From: CAZDML01 sp964506645 | Lineage (GTDB): Bacteria > Elusimicrobiota > Elusimicrobia > 2-01-FULL-59-12 | Reading direction: 5' to 3' | NCBI GenBank assembly: GCA_964506645.1 | Contig: CAZDML010000063.1 | Location: 1-11,426, forward strand | DNA length: 11,426 nt | Part shown: piece after piece, positions 7,675-11,426 of the stretch | Layout: each line of letters starts with the position of its first letter | How positions within the stretch are numbered: position 1 is the stretch's first letter | Made by a program: the position numbers and the translations under genes | Notes under the pieces: model-generated | The model's input: the letters and a program-made list of their open reading frames with translations, nothing else | Databases searched by the model: none | Told to the model about the DNA's origin: nothing

Positions 7675-10406
7675 GAGGGCGAGTCTCCTTTGAGGAATCG
7701 TTGTTTCCACTGCTGCAGCTTCAAAAGCGCGTCCACGGGCGTCGTACTCTCAACGGCTAAAGCCTCAAGTTCTTTGCGGAGCGCGATCCATTCCGCTGGA
7801 AGTTCTTTGCGGGGGACCGGCGGCGTCGTAAACAGCGGCAATTCCTTCTGACCGGCGCCAGGTTTATTATTATACGCGGTTTCCTCGAGGGTTTTCAGCA
7901 AAACTTCGGCGCGCTCGACCACCGCTTTGGGAACTCCGGCCAGGCGCGCGACATGAATTCCGAACGAGCGGTCTGCCGGTCCCGGTTCCACCTTGTGTAG
8001 AAAAATAACCGAATCCCCCCATTCCCGTGCCGTGACGTGGGCATTGGTGACGCCTGAGAGTTTGTCGGCGAGCTGGGTGAGTTCAAAATAATGGGTCGCG
8101 AAAAGAACTTTGGGGCCGAGCGCGTGCAGATATTCCAAGCACGACCAGGCGATCGAAATCCCATCGTAGGTCGATGTTCCTCGGCCGACTTCATCGAGAA
8201 TGACCAGGCTGCGCGGAGTCGCATGGTGCAGGATGTGTGCGGTCTCAACCATCTCTACCATAAAGGTGGATTCGCCTTCCGCCAATCGGTCGGACGCCCC
8301 GATGCGCGTAAAGAGGTGATCAATCACCCCAATGCGCGCTTCTGCCGCCGGGACGTACGACCCCATTTGTGCGAGGATCACAATTAAAGCCGTCTGGCGC
8401 AGGTAGGTCGACTTCCCGGACATGTTTGGCCCCGTCAGGATCACGACATGCCGGTCACGGCCTTTGAGATCGATATCGTTCGGGACGAGCGTTCCGGAAG
8501 GCAGCACCTGTTCAAGCACCGGATGACGGCCTTCGCGGATGACCAGAAGATCCGAACTTTCGATAGTCGGTTTCACGTAGCGGTTGCGCTCTGCAACCTC
8601 TGCCAAACTTAAGATGACATCCAACTCTGCCACGGACTGGCTCACGTGCTGCAGTGCCGAGGCTTTCTTGAACACCTCCTCGGATAATTGCTGGACGAGC
8701 GTTGTTTCCAACCGCACGGCGCGCTCTTCAGCGCCGAGAATTTTGGTCTCAAACTCTTTGAGTTCCTGAGTGATATAGCGTTCGCCGTTGGCTGTGGTTT
8801 GTTTGCGCACGTAATGCGCAGGGACGCGCGAGAGATTGGCTTTGGTGACTTCTAAGTAATAACCGAAGACACTGTTGAAGCTGACTTTGAGGGAGTTAAT
8901 CCCCGTGGCTTCGCGTTCCCGCTTTTCCAGTTCGAGCAGGCGGTCTTTGCCCTCGGTAATCCAGCGGCGGACCTCATCGAGCTCGCTGTGGTACCCTGCG
9001 CGGATCACCCCGCCTTCTTTGAGCGTGGCCGGGGGCGCGTCTTCGACGGCAGACTCGAGTAAGTCGGCCAAGGTCTGTTCTTCCGGAAATTCGAGCAGCA
9101 TTTTCTTGAGCGGACCCGGCAATTCGGCGCCGAGCGCGGTGGCTTGTTGGTGCGCTGAAGCGAGATGGGTTTTAAGTTTCTGAATACGGCGCAATCCTTG
9201 TCCCAGAGACGAGAGGTCGCGCGGTGAGGCTGTGCGCGCCGTGAGCCGAGCCAAAATACGTTCCACGTCCGGCCAGCCGCTTAACACGGCACGGACACTG
9301 CGCCGCCATTCTTTGCCTTCTAGAAAAAATTCCACCTTGCGCTGCCGTTCCTGGATGGCGGCGACTTCTTTCAGTGGCGCCAAAAGCCAGCGGCGGATGA
9401 GACGGCCGCCCATGGGGGTGACGGTTTGATCCAAAACCCCGAGGAGAGTGGGTGTGTTCTGCGTTTTGCGATCTTGGCTGAGCAAGTCGAGATGATCCAG
9501 TGTATGGGCATCGATCAGCAGATAGTCATCCAAAGAGTACGTGCGCAGCGGACGCAGAGAAAGGGGTTTACCGCACTGAGTGTTTTCCAGGTAACGCAGC
9601 GCCGCGCCAGAGGCCGATAGCGCAAGAGTTTTTCCTTCCAGCCCAAAGCCGCGCAGGGAAGCCGTGCCAAAAAGAGTTTTAAGCCGTTCTTCGGCGAGTG
9701 CCGGTGCAAAATCGGCGGCCGGAAGTTCGGCCCACGCCAGTCCGCGTTTTTGAAGGGTTGTTTTCAGTGTGTCCGAATCGGCGCGTGCGGCCACAATCAC
9801 TTCGGAAGGTGCCAGGCGCGTCATTTCATCCCAGAGTTTGGAGCTGGCCACTCCGCCTTCGATCTGGGTCGTCAGGAATTCACCGGTGGAGCATTCTATG
9901 GCGGCGAGTCCTGCCTGTGTCCCATCAATCGCCAGCGCCACGAGGTAGTTGGATTGTTTGGCGCTTAAGAGCGTGTCTTCTTGAACCGTTCCGGGCGTAA
10001 TCACACGGATCACGTCGCGCCGTACGATGCCTTTGCCGGCGCTCGGTTCTTCCATCTGCTCGGCGATGGCGACGCGCAGGCCGACGCGCAGGAGCTTGGC
10101 GATATAGGGGTCGACCGAATGGGCGGGGACGCCGCACATCGGCGCGTCCTGACGATGTGTCAAAGCGACTTCCAGGATCGGAGCCGCTTTTTGCGCATCT
10201 TCATTAAACATTTCGTAGAAATCGCCCAGGCGGAAGAAAAGAATTTCGTTGGGATAGCGTGCTTTAATCTCGAAGTATTGGCGCATGAGAGGGGTGGCGG
10301 GTGTCGTCGCCCCGGAAATTCGTAATCCGGGGTCCATCGAAGATTGTGGGTCCCGGCTTACCACATGCCGGGACGACGGCTTGGCAGGAATTTTTTTGTT
10401 ATCCAT
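7671..10406 (-). CDS. mutS: DNA mismatch repair protein MutS
   Basis: 911 aa. MutS dimers scan DNA, bind mismatches and recruit MutL in an ATP-dependent step. The mismatch-wedge motif is GDFYEMF (61-67; F63 and E65). Connector, lever and clamp regions follow. The ABC-type ATPase has Walker A GPNMSGKST (659-667), the STFMVEM signature loop (713-719), Walker B with DE (VILDEVGRGTST, 735-746) and ATHYFEL (770-776). A helix-turn-helix dimerisation region and a short C-terminal tail end the protein. The ATG directly follows the transglycosylase stop (TAAATG) with GGAAGAG at 10411-10417 upstream, supporting this start. Residues 11-35 are encoded by a palindromic repeat, which gives a longer N-terminus than usual before the conserved TPLMRQY. 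The 3' end overlaps the preferred pilZ start by four bases. Confidence 0.98.
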   Translation of the reverse strand: MDNKKIPAKPSSRHVVSRDPQSSMDPGLRISGATTPATPLMRQYFEIKARYPNEILFFRLGDFYEMFNEDAQKAAPILEVALTHRQDAPMCGVPAHSVDPYIAKLLRVGLRVAIAEQMEEPSAGKGIVRRDVIRVITPGTVQEDTLLSAKQSNYLVALAIDGTQAGLAAIECSTGEFLTTQIEGGVASSKLWDEMTRLAPSEVIVAARADSDTLKTTLQKRGLAWAELPAADFAPALAEERLKTLFGTASLRGFGLEGKTLALSASGAALRYLENTQCGKPLSLRPLRTYSLDDYLLIDAHTLDHLDLLSQDRKTQNTPTLLGVLDQTVTPMGGRLIRRWLLAPLKEVAAIQERQRKVEFFLEGKEWRRSVRAVLSGWPDVERILARLTARTASPRDLSSLGQGLRRIQKLKTHLASAHQQATALGAELPGPLKKMLLEFPEEQTLADLLESAVEDAPPATLKEGGVIRAGYHSELDEVRRWITEGKDRLLELEKREREATGINSLKVSFNSVFGYYLEVTKANLSRVPAHYVRKQTTANGERYITQELKEFETKILGAEERAVRLETTLVQQLSEEVFKKASALQHVSQSVAELDVILSLAEVAERNRYVKPTIESSDLLVIREGRHPVLEQVLPSGTLVPNDIDLKGRDRHVVILTGPNMSGKSTYLRQTALIVILAQMGSYVPAAEARIGVIDHLFTRIGASDRLAEGESTFMVEMVETAHILHHATPRSLVILDEVGRGTSTYDGISIAWSCLEYLHALGPKVLFATHYFELTQLADKLSGVTNAHVTAREWGDSVIFLHKVEPGPADRSFGIHVARLAGVPKAVVERAEVLLKTLEETAYNNKPGAGQKELPLFTTPPVPRKELPAEWIALRKELEALAVESTTPVDALLKLQQWKQRFLKGDSPS
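7685..7689 (-). promoter_or_regulatory. Ribosome binding site deciding the pilZ start
   Basis: AGGAG on the minus strand inside the last codons of mutS, ten bases before the ATG at 7674. It favours the ATGA-overlapping start over the upstream in-frame ATG at 7710. Confidence 0.55.
10303..10377 (+). repeat. REPIN-like double-hairpin element inserted in frame near the mutS start
   Basis: 75 bp (25 codons) bounded by GTCGTC and GACGAC. Hairpin one, 10310-10332, is CCCCGGA, a 9-base loop, then TCCGGGG. Hairpin two, 10351-10373, is TCCCGGC, a 9-base loop, then GCCGGGA. Both stems are perfect 7-bp pairs, separated by 18 bases. Read from its own end, the second hairpin shares the pattern of the first, so this is an inverted REP doublet. 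It is the same element as at 5978-6056, in the opposite orientation relative to the host gene. It supplies MutS residues 11-35. Confidence 0.87.
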
Positions 10407-11015
10407 TTAGCTCTTCCCGAAAACGTGTTTCCACTGCTGCATGAATTTTAAGTTAGTGTAGGTCTGCTGGACCTGCTTTACGAACTGTCGGGTTTCGGGA
10501 TATTCGATTTCTGTGCTGTCGAGCGCTGGTTTTCCGCGGCGCCACTGTTGAGTAATCCCGGGCCCCGCGTTGTAGGCGGAAAGTACAGCCACTTCATCGT
10601 CAGGGAACATGCGCTGGAGTTTGGCCAGGTAATGCACCCCCATATGCATGTTGATATCCGGATCTTTTAAATCGCTTTCTTGGAAATGGGTGAGGCCAAC
10701 TTCCGGAGCCAGTTCCGCGGCGGTTGAAGGCAACAGCTGCATCAGGCCAACGGCTCCGCGTGGGGATCGGGCGGACGCTTCAAAGCGGGATTCGACTTTC
10801 GCGATGGCCATAATCCATAGCGGGTCCATGTGGTAAATGGCGGCGTACTTATTGATGACATCTTTATGGACGACGGGTCGAAAGAGATTCCAGGCGGTTC
10901 CGGTGTACAGCAGCAAGCCCACGGCGGCCGACACAAAGAAGTAGAGGGCAAAGCGGCGAAAAAACAATGCCGCCGGGCTGCGCTGATTCAGTGTCTCAAG
11001 AGGCTGTATGGACAT
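10407..11015 (-). CDS. Membrane-anchored lytic transglycosylase, Slt/MltE-like (family 1)
   Basis: 202 aa. Lytic transglycosylases cleave the MurNAc-GlcNAc bond of peptidoglycan and form 1,6-anhydroMurNAc ends. A basic stretch (FFRRF) leads into one membrane segment at about 22-40, so the enzyme should be anchored in the inner membrane facing the periplasm. The SLT domain follows: IMAIAKVESRFEASARSPRGAVGLMQLLPSTA spans 68-99 in two conserved blocks, with catalytic Glu75 in the ES motif and the GLMQ block at 90-93. AYNAGPG lies at 147-153 and YPETRQFVKQV at 172-182. The start overlaps the end of the upstream miaB-type gene by 20 bases and has no clear Shine-Dalgarno sequence, so translation is probably coupled. 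The mutS start follows the stop with no spacer. No link between cell-wall turnover and the neighbouring repair genes is evident beyond co-transcription. Confidence 0.93.
   Translation of the reverse strand: MSIQPLETLNQRSPAALFFRRFALYFFVSAAVGLLLYTGTAWNLFRPVVHKDVINKYAAIYHMDPLWIMAIAKVESRFEASARSPRGAVGLMQLLPSTAAELAPEVGLTHFQESDLKDPDINMHMGVHYLAKLQRMFPDDEVAVLSAYNAGPGITQQWRRGKPALDSTEIEYPETRQFVKQVQQTYTNLKFMQQWKHVFGKS
10411..10417 (-). promoter_or_regulatory. Ribosome binding site supporting the mutS start
   Basis: GGAAGAG on the minus strand, four bases before the ATG at 10406, at the end of the transglycosylase gene. It supports the upstream start and therefore means the repeat-encoded residues 11-35 are translated as part of MutS. 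Confidence 0.5.
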
Positions 11016-11426
11016 AAGAGGACAACGTGCTTTGGATGTGTTTGTTAAGTGCTAATACGGTCTGAAGCCTTTCTTCTTTGACCAATTCGGGAACGTCATC
11101 CAACTGCTCGGCGGCCGGGGTGCCGGGGCGAGGCGAAAATTTAAACGCGAAGAGACCATCAAAGCGAACGTCGTTCATCAGCGAAAGGGATTCTTGAAAA
11201 TCGGCCTCGGTTTCTCCGGGGTAGCCCACAATCAGATCGGTCGTGATTTGAATGTTCGGGATGGCCGTGCGCAGGGCGTGGGCGATGGCTTTGTATTCAT
11301 CCCGGGTATAGAGACGCTTCATTTCGCGCAGGAGGCGATCCGATCCCGATTGCAGCGGGAGATGAATGTGACGGCACACCTTGGGGGACACGGCCATGGC
11401 TCGAATGACGTTTTCGCGCATGTGAC
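10996..11426 (-). CDS. miaB: MiaB-type tRNA methylthiotransferase, C-terminal part, no TRAM domain
   Basis: The frame is open at the right edge, so only about 143 C-terminal residues are seen. MiaB is a radical-SAM, two-cluster enzyme that methylthiolates isopentenyladenosine at position 37 of tRNAs. Diagnostic stretches of the radical-SAM barrel are HIHLPLQSGSDRLL, LRTAIPNIQITTDLIVGYPGE (two adjoining conserved blocks), FKFSPRPGTPA and EERLQTVLALN. The cysteine motifs lie outside the window. The protein ends at YVHTAS only about a dozen residues after the barrel's final helix, where MiaB, MtaB and RimO normally continue into an RNA-binding TRAM domain of roughly 60-70 residues. No TRAM-like coding is visible; the transglycosylase gene begins inside the last codons. 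miaB next to mutS/mutL is a common order and favours MiaB over MtaB, but the subfamily is not certain from this fragment. Confidence 0.85.
   Translation of the reverse strand, partial: HMRENVIRAMAVSPKVCRHIHLPLQSGSDRLLREMKRLYTRDEYKAIAHALRTAIPNIQITTDLIVGYPGETEADFQESLSLMNDVRFDGLFAFKFSPRPGTPAAEQLDDVPELVKEERLQTVLALNKHIQSTLSSYVHTAS

Noticed and set aside
7675..7710. Upstream ATG of the PilZ gene at 7710
   Set aside because: The ATG at 7674 has AGGAG upstream and an ATGA overlap with the mutS stop; the extra 12 residues precede the PilZ domain and look like mutS-encoded shadow.
10284..10286. Internal MutS start at Met41, downstream of the repeat
   Set aside because: It would cut into the conserved TPLMRQY region and has no ribosome binding site, whereas the ATG at 10406 has GGAAGAG before it.
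10303..10377. Palindromic repeats as CRISPR units
   Set aside because: There are two dispersed copies in opposite orientation inside coding genes, without regularly spaced repeats or spacers.

Overview
The window reads as a chromosomal segment from an uncultured Gram-negative-type bacterium. It contains a 10-N scaffold gap, so it is probably a metagenome-derived assembly. Every gene I can support lies on the minus strand, so the biological order runs from the right edge to the left. A very large signal-peptide-bearing multidomain gene, dispersed palindromic repeats and moderate GC would fit a lineage such as Candidatus Omnitrophota (PVC group). That placement is inference, with no marker gene to settle it.

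Right part (11426 to 5329): a compact housekeeping cluster. It holds the 3' end of a MiaB-type radical-SAM tRNA methylthiotransferase, a membrane-anchored lytic transglycosylase, MutS, a small PilZ (c-di-GMP receptor) protein and MutL. Neighbouring genes overlap or abut up to pilZ, which suggests one transcription unit with translational coupling. miaB/mutS/mutL neighbourhoods are common in bacteria. MutL carries the metal-dependent nicking-endonuclease motif, as expected where MutH is absent. A hairpin plus T-tract after mutL ends the unit.

Mobile or repetitive DNA has entered this cluster three times. Two copies of one REPIN-like double hairpin are inserted in frame: one near the MutS N-terminus (10303-10377) and one, in the opposite orientation, in the MutL interdomain linker (5978-6056). 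A separate 125-bp MITE-like element (7097-7221) has 19-bp perfect terminal inverted repeats and a 5-bp flanking direct repeat TAGTT. It inserted exactly at the mutL start codon, so it now forms the whole mutL leader.

Left part (5233 to 1): what appears to be a single giant gene, split by the N gap at 3217-3226 and running off the left edge. The part before the gap (669 codons) encodes a signal peptide, a long helical region and a CheR-like methyltransferase. The part after the gap is 1072 codons, open to the window edge with no stop. It completes the methyltransferase fold, then has a GNAT-like segment, a region with HEHELH and HELAH motifs, and an ATP-grasp domain. Both flanks end on codon boundaries, so the real gap should be a multiple of three and not 10. 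I know of no characterised protein with this architecture, and I consider it the best candidate here for something undescribed.
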